Assembly: GCF_042683125.1 (NCBI RefSeq) | Contig: NZ_JBHUIY010000006.1 | Coordinates: forward strand, 84,458-148,457 | Source: Phaeospirillum tilakii | GTDB taxonomy: Bacteria > Pseudomonadota > Alphaproteobacteria > Rhodospirillales > Magnetospirillaceae | Length of the DNA stretch: 64,000 nt | Direction of reading: 5' to 3' | Shown here: piece after piece, positions 48,392-58,926 of the stretch | How the letters are laid out: each line of letters opens with the position of its first letter | Numbering within the stretch: position 1 is the stretch's first letter | The notes under the pieces: model-generated | What the model saw: only the letters and a program-made list of their open reading frames with translations | Told to the model about the DNA's origin: nothing | The model's database searches: none | Made by a program: the position numbers and the translations under genes

Positions 48392-49297
48392 TTAGCGGCC
48401 CAGCGCCTTCAGGGCCTCGCCGGCCTGCTCGGGCAGCGCCTGCTTGACCGCGTCGAGCACCGCGCCCCCCTGCGGCGCGCTGAGGCTGATCGAGGATTTG
48501 AGCGACGCCGACAGCACCGCGTCGAGCACCGCCCGGCCGATCTCCGCCCCAGTGGCCCCGCCGCTCTTCTCGCCCAGATCGTTGAGGACGATGTCGTCGA
48601 GCCGCGCGGTGGTGCTGGCGCCGGGCAGACCGGTCACCGCCAGACTGACCCGACCCTGGGCGATCGCCAGATGACGGATCACCACCTTCTTCTCGGCCGG
48701 CTTGGCCGCCTCGGCCTTGACCGGTTCCGCCTTGGCGGGTTCGGCCTTAGCGGGTTCGGCCTTGGCCGGTTCCGGCTTGGCCGGCTCGGTTTTGGCGGGT
48801 TCGGCCTGGGTCGCTTCCGGCTTGGCCGCTTCTTCCGGCTTGGCCGCCTCGGCCGGGGCCGCGTCCTCCGGCTTGGCCGGCGCCGCCTCGTCCTGGCCGG
48901 CGGTGGCGCCGGTCACGTTGCGGCGCAGCACGGCGAGATTGCTGCCCCCGGCCCCGAGTTCGAGCGCCACGGCCGGCGCCGCCACCGACACCTCCTTGAT
49001 CACGATCGGGGAATGGTTGAGCGTGGTGGTGTCGAGCGCGATGGTGACCTCGCCCAGCCGGATCGCCGGCTCGGACGAGAAGCCGGGCGGGTTGGCCACG
49101 GTCAGGCCGGACAGCGTCGCCTTGCCTTCGGCCAGACGGAGCGCGACCCCGCCGACCGACACCTTGGTGCCGGCGACTTCGCTGCCGACCCGCTCGATCA
49201 CGGTCTTGACGATGCCGTCGAGCGAGGAAAACAGATAGAACAGCCCGCCGGCGATCACCGCCAGCAACAGACCGACGCCGATGATGAACTTGCGCAT
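48392..49297 (-). CDS. AsmA-like membrane-anchored protein with AKPE repeats
   Basis: 301 residues from ATG 49297, with one N-terminal transmembrane helix (FIIGVGLLLAVIAGGLFYLF). An AsmA/DUF748-type domain follows (VSVGGVALRLAEGKATLSGLTVANPPGFSSEPAIRLGEVTIALDT), then a 70-residue low-complexity stretch of AEPAKxEPAK repeats (about residues 145-205) and a second small domain. AsmA-like proteins span the envelope and have been linked to lipid transport. The repeat stretch probably works as a flexible spacer. The upstream gap to tilS is divergent. Confidence 0.75.
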   Translation of the reverse strand: MRKFIIGVGLLLAVIAGGLFYLFSSLDGIVKTVIERVGSEVAGTKVSVGGVALRLAEGKATLSGLTVANPPGFSSEPAIRLGEVTIALDTTTLNHSPIVIKEVSVAAPAVALELGAGGSNLAVLRRNVTGATAGQDEAAPAKPEDAAPAEAAKPEEAAKPEATQAEPAKTEPAKPEPAKAEPAKAEPAKAEPVKAEAAKPAEKKVVIRHLAIAQGRVSLAVTGLPGASTTARLDDIVLNDLGEKSGGATGAEIGRAVLDAVLSASLKSSISLSAPQGGAVLDAVKQALPEQAGEALKALGR

Positions 49298-49393
49298 GAG
49301 GGCTCCCTCGTGGTTGCTGAAATGGCCGCCAGTCTCGACCACCCCGCCGCGCTTGTCGAGACTCCGCCGGGGCGGGGCCGTTATGCTGACCTG

Positions 49394-50740
49394 ATGGACG
49401 ACAGCCCCCTCACCGACCCCGATTTTGCCGCATTGATGGACCGGCTCGGCCCGTTCGAACCCGCCCCCCGCCTCGCCGTCGCGGTGTCGGGCGGGGCGGA
49501 TTCGCTCGCCCTCACCCTGCTGGCCGATTCCTGGGCCCGCGCCCGGGGCGGGACGGTCACCGCGCTGACCGTCGATCACCGCCTCCGCCCCGAGGCGGCG
49601 GCCGAGGCGGCGCGGGTCGGGGACTGGCTGGCCAAACGCGCCATCGCCCACCATGTGCTGGTCCGCGCCGGGCCCCGCCCCGCCGCCGATCTCCAGGCCG
49701 CCGCCCGCGCCGCCCGCCACCGGCTGCTGGAGGAATGGTGCGCGGCGGCCGGGCTGCTCCATCTCCTGCTCGCCCATCACCGCGAGGATCAGGCGGAAAC
49801 GCTGCTGCTGCGGCTCGGGCGCGGCTCGGGGGTCGATGGGCTGGCGGCGATGGCCCCCTGCCGCCCCACCCGCTGGGGCCAGATCCTGCGCCCGCTGCTC
49901 GACATCCCCCGTGCCCGCCTGCGCGCCACCCTCGCCGCCCGGGGCCAGGACTGGATCGAGGATCCCTCCAACACCGACCCGGCCTATGCCCGGGTGCGGC
50001 TGCGCGGCCTCGCCCCGCTGCTGGCCGCCGAGGGGATGGACGCCGCCCGGCTGGCCGCCGCCGCCGACCGGCTCGGCCGCGCCCGCGCCGCGCTCGAGGC
50101 CGCCGCCGCCCGCGCCGCCGCCGCCCTGACCCGGCTCGATCCCGCCGGCTTCGCCCGGCTCGATGCCGCCGGCTTCGCCCGCCTGCCCGACGAGATCGCC
50201 CTGCGCCTGCTCGCCCGCCTGCTGGCGGCGATCGGCGGCGAGCCGCTGCCGCCGCGCCACCCCGCTTTGCTGCGGCTGGCCGACACCCTGCGCGGCGGAC
50301 TGGGCGCCGCCACCCTGGCCGCCTGCGCCCTGACCGCCGCCGGCGGCTCCTGGACCCTCTGCCGCGAGGCCGCCCGCGCCGAACCGCCGGTGCCGCTGCC
50401 CCCCGGCGGCGCGGTATGGTGGGATCGTCGCTTCCGTGCCACCGTCGCCGCCGACGCCCCGCCCGGGCTGCTTCTGGGCGGGCTTGGCCCGGCGCCGGGA
50501 CGGGCGCTCGGCGAGGCGGCCCGGCTGTTGGGCATCCCGGCGGCGGCGCGGGCGACGATTCCCGCCCTGCATGACCAGCGAGGTGTTTTCGCGGTGCCAC
50601 GCCTCAGTTATAACCTTGCGGGCGCGCGCGCGGTGCTGCGCAGGCTGGAGCCGGCCCCGGCCCTGGCCCTGACCACCGTTGGCTGTTCTCTTGTGCCGGC
50701 GGTGTCCGCCCCCATATCCAGGGCGATGTCTTCGGCGTAG
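49394..50740 (+). CDS. tilS: TilS, tRNA(Ile)-lysidine synthase
   Basis: 448 residues. PP-loop ATPase motif AVSGGADSLAL near residue 30, then VDHRLRPEAAAEA, AHHREDQAETLLLRLGRGSGVDGLAAM and RPLLDIPRARLRATL, as in TilS. It ligates lysine to C34 of tRNA-Ile(CAU), changing its decoding from AUG to AUA. The C-terminal half is highly alanine-rich. ftsH follows, the usual tilS-ftsH order. Confidence 0.95.
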   Translation: MDDSPLTDPDFAALMDRLGPFEPAPRLAVAVSGGADSLALTLLADSWARARGGTVTALTVDHRLRPEAAAEAARVGDWLAKRAIAHHVLVRAGPRPAADLQAAARAARHRLLEEWCAAAGLLHLLLAHHREDQAETLLLRLGRGSGVDGLAAMAPCRPTRWGQILRPLLDIPRARLRATLAARGQDWIEDPSNTDPAYARVRLRGLAPLLAAEGMDAARLAAAADRLGRARAALEAAAARAAAALTRLDPAGFARLDAAGFARLPDEIALRLLARLLAAIGGEPLPPRHPALLRLADTLRGGLGAATLAACALTAAGGSWTLCREAARAEPPVPLPPGGAVWWDRRFRATVAADAPPGLLLGGLGPAPGRALGEAARLLGIPAAARATIPALHDQRGVFAVPRLSYNLAGARAVLRRLEPAPALALTTVGCSLVPAVSAPISRAMSSA

Positions 50741-50787
50741 GCCCCGGCGCCCGGCGGCGGCGACGCCAAACCAGGAAGGACCCGACC

Positions 50788-52713
<1,926 letters not shown>

Positions 52714-52718
52714 CCGCG

Positions 52719-53885
52719 ATGGGCGCGGTTCCCGCCGTCGCCTCGGCCTTCCAGCGTTGCCCCGTGCTGCCACGGGGCTTCGCCCTGGCCGGGCTGGATC
52801 TGGCCCGCGCCCTCTATCTGCTGCCCGCCGGCATCGTCGCCGGCGAGCAGGGCGCCGCCGCGGTGATCGCCGGCCAGGGCTGGCCGATCGCCGACGGCCC
52901 GCTGGTGTTCACCGCCGTCGCGGTGGTGCTGCGCAGCCCCGAGGGCGGCGCCCATGTCACCCTCGCCCCGTTTTCCGCCGTGCTCGACTGGGCCGAGGTC
53001 GAGTCGCCCGAGGTCAGCCGCCACATCGCCGACACCCTGCGCCGGATCGGCCGCCGCCGCGACCCCTGGGCCGGGCTGGCCCTCGACGCCCCGTTGGTGA
53101 TGGGGATCGTCAACGTCACCCCCGACAGCTTTTCCGACGGCGGCGATTTCGTCGATCCAGACGCGGCGATCGCCCACGGGCTGGCGCTGGCCCGCGCCGG
53201 CGCCACCATCCTCGATGTCGGCGGCGAATCCACCCGCCCCGGCGCCGCCCCGGTCGCGCCGGAGGAGGAGGAGCGCCGTGTCCTGCCGGTGGTGCGCGCC
53301 CTGGCCGAGCGCGGCCTGGTCGTCTCGATCGACACCCGCCACGCCCGGGTGATGGACTCGGCCGTCGCCGCCGGGGCCAGGATCATCAACGACGTCACCG
53401 CCCTGACCGGCGATCCCGACTCGCTGCGCGTCGCCGCCGCCAGCGGCGCCGCGCTGTGCCTGATGCACATGCAGGGCGACGATCCCCGCACCATGCAGGC
53501 CGACCCGCACTACGATTGCGCCCCGCTCGACGTCGCCGACCACTTGGCCGAGCGGATCGCCGCCGCCGAGGCGGCCGGGATCGACCGGGCGCGGATCTGT
53601 CTCGATCCCGGCATCGGCTTCGGCAAGACCACCGAGCACAACGCCCAGGTGCTCGCCGCCTTGCCGCTGCTGCACGGCTTCGGCTGTCCCCTGCTGCTCG
53701 GCGTGTCGCGCAAGCGTTTCATCGCCGCCCTCTCCGCCGACGAGCCGCCCCGCCAGCGTCTGCCCGGCACCCTCGCCGCCAATCTCGCCGGCCTCGATGC
53801 CGGGGTGCAGATCCTGCGCGTTCACGATGTCGCCGAGACCTGTCAGGCGTTGCGCGTCTGGCAGGGCATGCGCGGCGGAGCTTGA
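52719..53885 (+). CDS. folP: Dihydropteroate synthase
   Basis: 388 residues, ATG 6 bp after the ftsH stop. The DHPS domain occupies residues 125-380: MGIVNVTPDSFSDGG, DVGGESTRPGA, SIDTRHARV, INDVTAL, CLDPGIGFGKTTEHN and LLGVSRKRFI. It joins p-aminobenzoate to the pterin pyrophosphate in folate synthesis. About 120 residues precede the usual domain (with PAGIVAGEQGAAAVIAGQGWPIADGPLVFT), an extension also seen in other alphaproteobacterial FolP proteins as far as I recall. ftsH-folP are co-transcribed. Confidence 0.94.
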   Translation: MGAVPAVASAFQRCPVLPRGFALAGLDLARALYLLPAGIVAGEQGAAAVIAGQGWPIADGPLVFTAVAVVLRSPEGGAHVTLAPFSAVLDWAEVESPEVSRHIADTLRRIGRRRDPWAGLALDAPLVMGIVNVTPDSFSDGGDFVDPDAAIAHGLALARAGATILDVGGESTRPGAAPVAPEEEERRVLPVVRALAERGLVVSIDTRHARVMDSAVAAGARIINDVTALTGDPDSLRVAAASGAALCLMHMQGDDPRTMQADPHYDCAPLDVADHLAERIAAAEAAGIDRARICLDPGIGFGKTTEHNAQVLAALPLLHGFGCPLLLGVSRKRFIAALSADEPPRQRLPGTLAANLAGLDAGVQILRVHDVAETCQALRVWQGMRGGA

Positions 53886-53922
53886 TGGCGGGCGCCCGCC
53901 AGCGCGCGCAACGCAACGTGAG

Positions 53923-53977
53923 GGCGGGCTCCCGCCCGCGCCCGGCCGGGGCGATGCCCCGGACCCCCTTCTTTTTT
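53923..53977. repeat. Dispersed repeat B running into the porin start
   Basis: GGGCGGGCTCCCGCCCGCG and CCGGGGCGATGCCCCGG, then ACCCCCTTCTTTTTTATG. The ATG inside the palindrome (53954) and the following codons are in frame with the next gene. Confidence 0.7.
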
Positions 53978-55297
53978 ATGCTGGTCGCGGGCGTTCTATC
54001 CAGTTCGGCCCGCGCCGAGGAGGCGCTGACCGTTACGCCGGAACTGACCGCTGGGATCGGGGTGTTCTCGGTCAGCGATGCCGGGTTTGGGCAGGGGGTT
54101 GGTCGCCGCGACGGCAGCGGCAAGGTTCGGTCGCCGAACTGGGGCGAGGGCTATCTCAAGCCTGGGCTGACCGTGCGGCTCGACCGGCCCGGGCTGGGGG
54201 CGGTCTATGGCGCGGTGTCGGTGGTCGGCTCGACCACCCAGGGGGAGGGCGACGCCATCGCGCCCAATCAACTGACCCATGGCGGGGTGTCGCATGCCGA
54301 CCTCGAACGCGCCATGGTCGGGTGGAAATCGGGCGATCTGCTGGGGCAGACCGATGCGATCGACCTGTCGTTCGGCCGCCAGGATTTCCTGATGGGCGAC
54401 GGCTTCCTGCTCAATGACGGCAATCTCGACCAGGGGCGGGAGGGCGCAAGCTGGTTCGGGCCGCGTTCGGCCTGGGCCGGCTCGGCGATCGGGCGGTTCA
54501 GCTGGGATCCGCTCCATGCCGACCTGTTCTGGCTGAAGAGCGACCCCGACACCGGCGGGATGAGCATCGCCGGGGTCAATGTCGAGGCCCGCTTCGGCGA
54601 GCGCGGCACGATCGGGGCGGCCTTGCTGCGGCTCGGCCACGACAACCCGACCGGCTCGGGCCGCCTCGGCAGCGACGGGGTGTCGAGCCTGCGCGAGGGG
54701 ATGCGGGTGGTCGATCTGCGCGCCCGGGGCACCCCGCTCGCCGCCCTGCCCGACCTGACCCTGGCGGCGGAGGGGGTGATCGAGCGCAATGACGGCACCG
54801 GCCGCCGCCTCGCCGCCGAGGGCTGGTACGCCGAGGCCGGCTGGAGCTTTTCCGCCCTGCCCTGGCGGCCGGTTCTGACCTACCGCTATGCCCATTTCAG
54901 CGGCGACGATCCCGCCAGCCGCGACCGTTCGGAAAATTTCGACCCGCTGCGCTACGGCATGGTGCGCGGCTGGGGCTCGTATTATCACGGCGAGGTCGCC
55001 GGCCAGTATTACCTGTTCAACAGCAACGAAAACCTGCACATGGTCCAGCTGGCCGCCGGCCCGCGCGAGGATCTGCGGGTTGGCGCGATCTGGTACGCCC
55101 TGGCCCTCGACCGCGCCGCCGCCTGCGAATCGCGCGATTTCGGCCGCGAGATCGATCTCTACGCCGACTGGACCGCCGCCCCCTGGCTGACCCTGAGCGG
55201 GGTGTGGGGCCTGCTGGCGCCCGAGGCCTATGCCCGCCGGCATTACGGCGACGATCCGACCCTGGTGACCGAACTGATCGCCACCCTGCGGTTCTGA
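53954..55297 (+). CDS. Alginate-export-like outer-membrane beta-barrel protein
   Basis: 447 residues. Begins MPRTPFFFMLVAGVLSSSARAEEA, a signal peptide with probable cleavage after ARA, then alternating amphipathic strands to a C-terminal phenylalanine (LIATLRF), typical of outer-membrane barrels. Strand text such as LTAGIGVFSVSDAGFGQG and AIDLSFGRQDFLMGDGFLL recalls the alginate-export porin family. The signal peptide start is encoded by a dispersed repeat; an inner ATG at 53978 is the alternative start. The transported compound is unknown; the next gene encodes a periplasmic binding protein. Confidence 0.78.
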   Translation: MPRTPFFFMLVAGVLSSSARAEEALTVTPELTAGIGVFSVSDAGFGQGVGRRDGSGKVRSPNWGEGYLKPGLTVRLDRPGLGAVYGAVSVVGSTTQGEGDAIAPNQLTHGGVSHADLERAMVGWKSGDLLGQTDAIDLSFGRQDFLMGDGFLLNDGNLDQGREGASWFGPRSAWAGSAIGRFSWDPLHADLFWLKSDPDTGGMSIAGVNVEARFGERGTIGAALLRLGHDNPTGSGRLGSDGVSSLREGMRVVDLRARGTPLAALPDLTLAAEGVIERNDGTGRRLAAEGWYAEAGWSFSALPWRPVLTYRYAHFSGDDPASRDRSENFDPLRYGMVRGWGSYYHGEVAGQYYLFNSNENLHMVQLAAGPREDLRVGAIWYALALDRAAACESRDFGREIDLYADWTAAPWLTLSGVWGLLAPEAYARRHYGDDPTLVTELIATLRF

Positions 55298-55393
55298 CCC
55301 GGGGGATTGCCCCCGCCCGGCGCTTGGCAACCGCCCCATCATCGACCAGACTGCGAACAGCACCGCCCGTTCCTCCTCCCTTCGTTGGAGCCG

Positions 55394-56629
55394 ATGCCGC
55401 TCGACCCCCGCCCCGCGCCCGCCTCCACCGCTTCCCGCCCCCCGGCGCGGACCGGCGGCCGGGGCCTTGTCCTCTGGCTGATCCGCGCCGGGGGGGTGGT
55501 CGCGCTGCTGCTGGCGCTGAGCCCGCAATGGCGCTCGCTTGAGGAGATGGGGCAGCGCCGCACCGCGTTGCTCAACGACAAGAGCGACGAAATGCTGGTG
55601 GGGGTGTCCTGGCCGTTCCGGCTGAGCGGCCCCGGCATGGCCGACGGGCTGGTGCTGGCGCGCGACCGCATCAATGCCGAAAACCTCGCCGGCGGGCCGA
55701 AGCTGCGGCTCGACCTGCGCGACGACAACGACGACTGGCGCCATGGCCACGCCATCGCCCTCGATTTCGCCGCCACCCCCGAGATGGCGGCGGTGATCGG
55801 CTATGACGACGAAAGCGTCGCGGTGCGCGCCGCGCAGATCTTCGAACGCGCCCGCCTGCTGCACATCCTGGTCAACGTCAACAACCAGGCGGTGACCCGC
55901 CACGACGCCAAATACGTGATCCGCACCGTGCAGACCACCGACGAGATCGCCCGCCATCTCGCCCGCTTCCCGGCCGACCGGCCGGCGGAGAAACGCTACG
56001 CCGTGGTCTGGCGCGACGACGCCTACGGCCGCAACCTGCTCTACCAATATCAGATCGAACAGGAAAGCCATGGCGGCCGGCTGGTCTATCAATGGTCGTT
56101 CCCCCCCGGCACCCACGATTTCCGCGAGCCGGCCAACCGGCTGACCCTGATCGAGGCCGACGTGATCCTGTTCTGGGGCGATGACGCCGAGATCGTCCGC
56201 TTCCTGCGCAAGCGGCGGGAGGTCGGGGTCACCACCCCGGTGGTGGTGGCCGCCGACCTCGGCAACGCGATCCTCGCCGAGGGCGGCGGGGCGATCGAGG
56301 GCGTCACCTTCCTCTCACTCTACAACCGCGCCGATCCCGCGCCGGAAAACCAGGATTTCGTCGCCCGCTATCAGGCCCGGTTCGGCCGCCTGCCCGACAC
56401 CGCCGCCGCGCAGGGCTATGACGCGCTGATGATGCTGGCGGCGGCGGTGCGCGAAACCCGTTCGCTCAATCCGCTCGACCTGTCCTATCACCTGCGCTTC
56501 CACCCGTCCTGGCGCGGCGCCAACGGCTTCTACAGCTTCGACGAAACCGGCGACCTCAACGACAAGCCGCTGCACGTGGTGGTCGGCCGGACCGGAAGCG
56601 ACGGCGTGCCGGCCGATCCCCGCGACTGA
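55394..56629 (+). CDS. Branched-chain-amino-acid-type ABC substrate-binding protein
   Basis: 411 residues from ATG 55394. A proline-rich start, one membrane helix (VLWLIRAGGVVALLLALSP, residues 24-43), then a type I periplasmic-binding fold: VGVSWPFRLSGPGMADGLVLARDRINAENLAGG, VIGYDDESVAVRAAQIFERARLLHI, DDAYGRNLLYQYQIEQ, GYDALMMLAAAVRET. It resembles LivK/ExtA-type receptors. The helix is not followed by a clear cleavage site, so it may be membrane-anchored. No permease or ATPase gene adjoins, so it may serve as a sensor. Confidence 0.75.
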   Translation: MPLDPRPAPASTASRPPARTGGRGLVLWLIRAGGVVALLLALSPQWRSLEEMGQRRTALLNDKSDEMLVGVSWPFRLSGPGMADGLVLARDRINAENLAGGPKLRLDLRDDNDDWRHGHAIALDFAATPEMAAVIGYDDESVAVRAAQIFERARLLHILVNVNNQAVTRHDAKYVIRTVQTTDEIARHLARFPADRPAEKRYAVVWRDDAYGRNLLYQYQIEQESHGGRLVYQWSFPPGTHDFREPANRLTLIEADVILFWGDDAEIVRFLRKRREVGVTTPVVVAADLGNAILAEGGGAIEGVTFLSLYNRADPAPENQDFVARYQARFGRLPDTAAAQGYDALMMLAAAVRETRSLNPLDLSYHLRFHPSWRGANGFYSFDETGDLNDKPLHVVVGRTGSDGVPADPRD

Positions 56630-56711
56630 TCCCGTCCGCGCCGGGCGCAAGGCTTGCCGAGAATCATGTTGTCCTAATATTATCCCTTCGCCCCGGCCGA
56701 AGGAGAACCCG

Positions 56712-57299
56712 ATGTCCCGCCCGCCCCTGCCTTACCTGCTGCCGATCCTGATCGCCCTGCCCCTGCTGGGGCTGCTGCTCGCGCCGACCGAGGACCCCAC
56801 CCCCCGCCTGACCGCCGAGGCCGACGCCCTGGCGGCGCGCTATGCCGGTTCGCTGCAAACCGCGCTGAAGCAGGCGATGGAAGCGGGCGGCCCGGTGGCG
56901 GCGATCGGCGCCTGCCAGCAGCAGGCCGGGCCGATCGCCGACCGGCTCGGCGCCGACAGCGGCTGGCGCATCAAGCGGACCGCGCTGCGGCTGCGCAACC
57001 CGTCCTCGGCCCCCGACGCCTTCGAGACGGCGGCGCTGGAGGAGTTCTCCCGCCGGATCGCCCAGGGCGAGCCCGCCACCGCCCTGACGCGCGGCGAGAT
57101 CGTCACCGCCGCCGACGGCACCGCCAGCTTCCGTTTCGTCAAGGCGATCGCGATGGGCGAACCCTGCGCCACCTGCCATGGCGTCACCCTCAAGCCCGAG
57201 GTCGGCGCGGCGCTGGCCGAGCTTTACCCACGGGATCGCGCGACCGGCTTCCAGCCGGGCGACCTGCGCGGGATCATCTCCCTCAGCCGGCCGCTGTAG
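56712..57299 (+). CDS. DUF3365 (Tll0287-like) haem-binding protein
   Basis: 195 residues with an N-terminal signal or membrane anchor (LPYLLPILIALPLLGLLLAP). The body matches Tll0287-like/DUF3365 domains: ALKQAMEAGGPVAAIGACQQQAGPIAD, WRIKRTALRLRNPSSAPDAFE, and CATCHG near residue 155, a CxxCH c-haem site. Such domains are periplasmic redox or gas sensors or electron carriers. Its last 17 bases overlap the convergent metallo-beta-lactamase gene. Confidence 0.88.
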   Translation: MSRPPLPYLLPILIALPLLGLLLAPTEDPTPRLTAEADALAARYAGSLQTALKQAMEAGGPVAAIGACQQQAGPIADRLGADSGWRIKRTALRLRNPSSAPDAFETAALEEFSRRIAQGEPATALTRGEIVTAADGTASFRFVKAIAMGEPCATCHGVTLKPEVGAALAELYPRDRATGFQPGDLRGIISLSRPL

Positions 57300-58158
57300 C
57301 CGCCCCGGCCGGGCACAGCCGGCCGAGGCCAAGGGCGAGTCCAGCCCGGCCGGGGCGGACCACCGTCCCGCCCAGGTCGCGGCCGAGCCGGGCCACCGCC
57401 GCCGCGCCGCTGCAATGGCACGGCACCACGAAATCGGGCGCCCAGGCGCGCAGCCGGGCCACGCTGTCGGCCAGCCGGGCCTCGTCGGCATTGAGCAGGT
57501 GGAAGCCGCCGACGATCCCGGCCACCCGGTCGATGCCGCTGACCGCGCGCACCCGCTCGACGGTGTTGATCAGGCCGGCATGGCAGCAGCCGACCACGAT
57601 CACCACACCGGCGGCGGTTTCCAGCCACAGCGCCTGATCGTCGTCGAGCGGATCGGCCTCGGCCGCCGCCGGATCGAGGAAGAACGGCCCACCGGCATCC
57701 TCGCCCGACCAACGCGGGATCGGGCCGGTGAGACCGATCCCCGGCGCCAGCCACAGCGGTTCCCGCACCTCGACCCGCCGCGCCGGCGGCAGCGCCTCGA
57801 TCCGCGCCCGGACCTCCGCCGCCATCCCGATCGCCCGGGGCGGCCGCCCGGGCGGGCAACTGAAGCGGGCCCGGCCGATCCCGGGCGCGCCATACAGCAC
57901 CGCGTCCGCCGCCACCGCCAGGACCTGGGGCAGGCCGCCGCTATGGTCGTAATGGCCGTGGCTGAGCACCACCGCCTCGGCCGCCGCGAGGTCGATCCCG
58001 AGCGCGGCGGCGTTGGCCACCAGTGCCCCACCGGCCCCGCTGTCGAGCAGCAGGCGCCGCCCGCCCGCCTCGATCCAGGCGGCGAAGCCATGCTCGACCG
58101 CCAGCCCCGCCTCGGCCTGATTGTCAACCACCAGACGCAGTCTGGCATCGCCCGTCAT
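57283..58158 (-). CDS. Metallo-beta-lactamase-fold hydrolase
   Basis: 291 residues from ATG 58158. Metal motif HGHYDHSGG (HxHxDH) near residue 80 and later CCHAGLINTVERV and PCHCSGAAAVARL histidines. The pattern resembles the family near 7,8-dihydropterin-6-methyl-4-(beta-D-ribofuranosyl)-aminobenzene-phosphate synthase and related MJ0296-type proteins. Cytoplasmic; substrate unknown. Divergent from the NifX-like gene. Confidence 0.82.
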   Translation of the reverse strand: MTGDARLRLVVDNQAEAGLAVEHGFAAWIEAGGRRLLLDSGAGGALVANAAALGIDLAAAEAVVLSHGHYDHSGGLPQVLAVAADAVLYGAPGIGRARFSCPPGRPPRAIGMAAEVRARIEALPPARRVEVREPLWLAPGIGLTGPIPRWSGEDAGGPFFLDPAAAEADPLDDDQALWLETAAGVVIVVGCCHAGLINTVERVRAVSGIDRVAGIVGGFHLLNADEARLADSVARLRAWAPDFVVPCHCSGAAAVARLGRDLGGTVVRPGRAGLALGLGRLCPAGAATAAG

Positions 58159-58387
58159 GCCGTCCCCCCCCTCTTCTCGAAATATCGCCATGAACAACCG
58201 CGTCGCCCTGGCGATTTACCCCCGCATTGAGCAAGCAAACCGCCCGGACCTTCATTGAAAAATGTCATGGCGGGGGCGGATCCCGGCCCGTTATTGACCG
58301 TTGGCACGCGCGGCTTCCCACCGCTCCGCTTCCGGGATCCGCCCCTCCCCCGCCGTTTCGTCACGGCCAACACAGGAAACCTGCCCG

Positions 58388-58765
58388 ATGTCCATGTCGC
58401 TGATTGCCGTGCCGTCCGAACTGCCGGGCGGGCTCGACGCCCCGCTCGCCGGCCATTTCGGCCGCTGCGACGTCTATACCCTGGTGCGGATCGACAACGG
58501 CACCATCGCCGACGTCACCCTGCTGCCCGGCCTGCCCCATGCCGAGGGCGGCTGCATGGTCCCGGTCCGGCTGCTGGCCGACCATGGCGTCGATGCCCTG
58601 GTCGCCGGCGGGATGGGACGCAATCCGCTGATGGGCTTCATGGCCGCCGGGATCGCGGTCTACCGCCCCGGCCGCGACGGCAGCGTCGGCGCGGCGGTCC
58701 AGGCCCTGCTGGCCGGCGAGGCGGAGCAATTCACCCCGCAGCACGCCTGCGGCGCCCATCACTGA
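58388..58765 (+). CDS. NifX/NifB-type (dinitrogenase cofactor fold) small protein
   Basis: 125 residues from ATG 58388 (a second ATG at 58394). LDAPLAGHFGRCDVYTLVRIDNGTIADV, GGCMVPVRLLADHGVDALVAGGMGRNPLMGF: the MTH1175/NifX fold in its orphan form, with a C-terminal HACGAHH that may bind metal. Orphan relatives are of unknown role, perhaps iron-sulfur or metal carriers. It is 12 kb from the mar cluster and lacks the TATAGA-N5-TTGACAT box. Confidence 0.8.
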   Translation: MSMSLIAVPSELPGGLDAPLAGHFGRCDVYTLVRIDNGTIADVTLLPGLPHAEGGCMVPVRLLADHGVDALVAGGMGRNPLMGFMAAGIAVYRPGRDGSVGAAVQALLAGEAEQFTPQHACGAHH

Positions 58766-58772
58766 GCGCCCG

Positions 58773-58802
58773 CCGGGACCCGGCTCTCGCGCCGGGTCCC
58801 GG
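58773..58802. terminator. Strong hairpin between convergent genes
   Basis: CCGGGACCCGGC pairs over 12 bases with GCCGGGTCCCGG around a TCTCGC loop. It starts 8 bp after the NifX-like gene. No T run on either side. Confidence 0.65.
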
Positions 58803-58926
58803 AGCCGGTTCATACCGGCCGCCCTTTAAAATGATCCGTTCGGCGGCCGGTCAGCCCGCGCGGCGATTGAGCGTCACCGTCTCGGCCTGACCTGACCCAA
58901 CGGGTCAGGTCATTGGCCGGGCGGTA

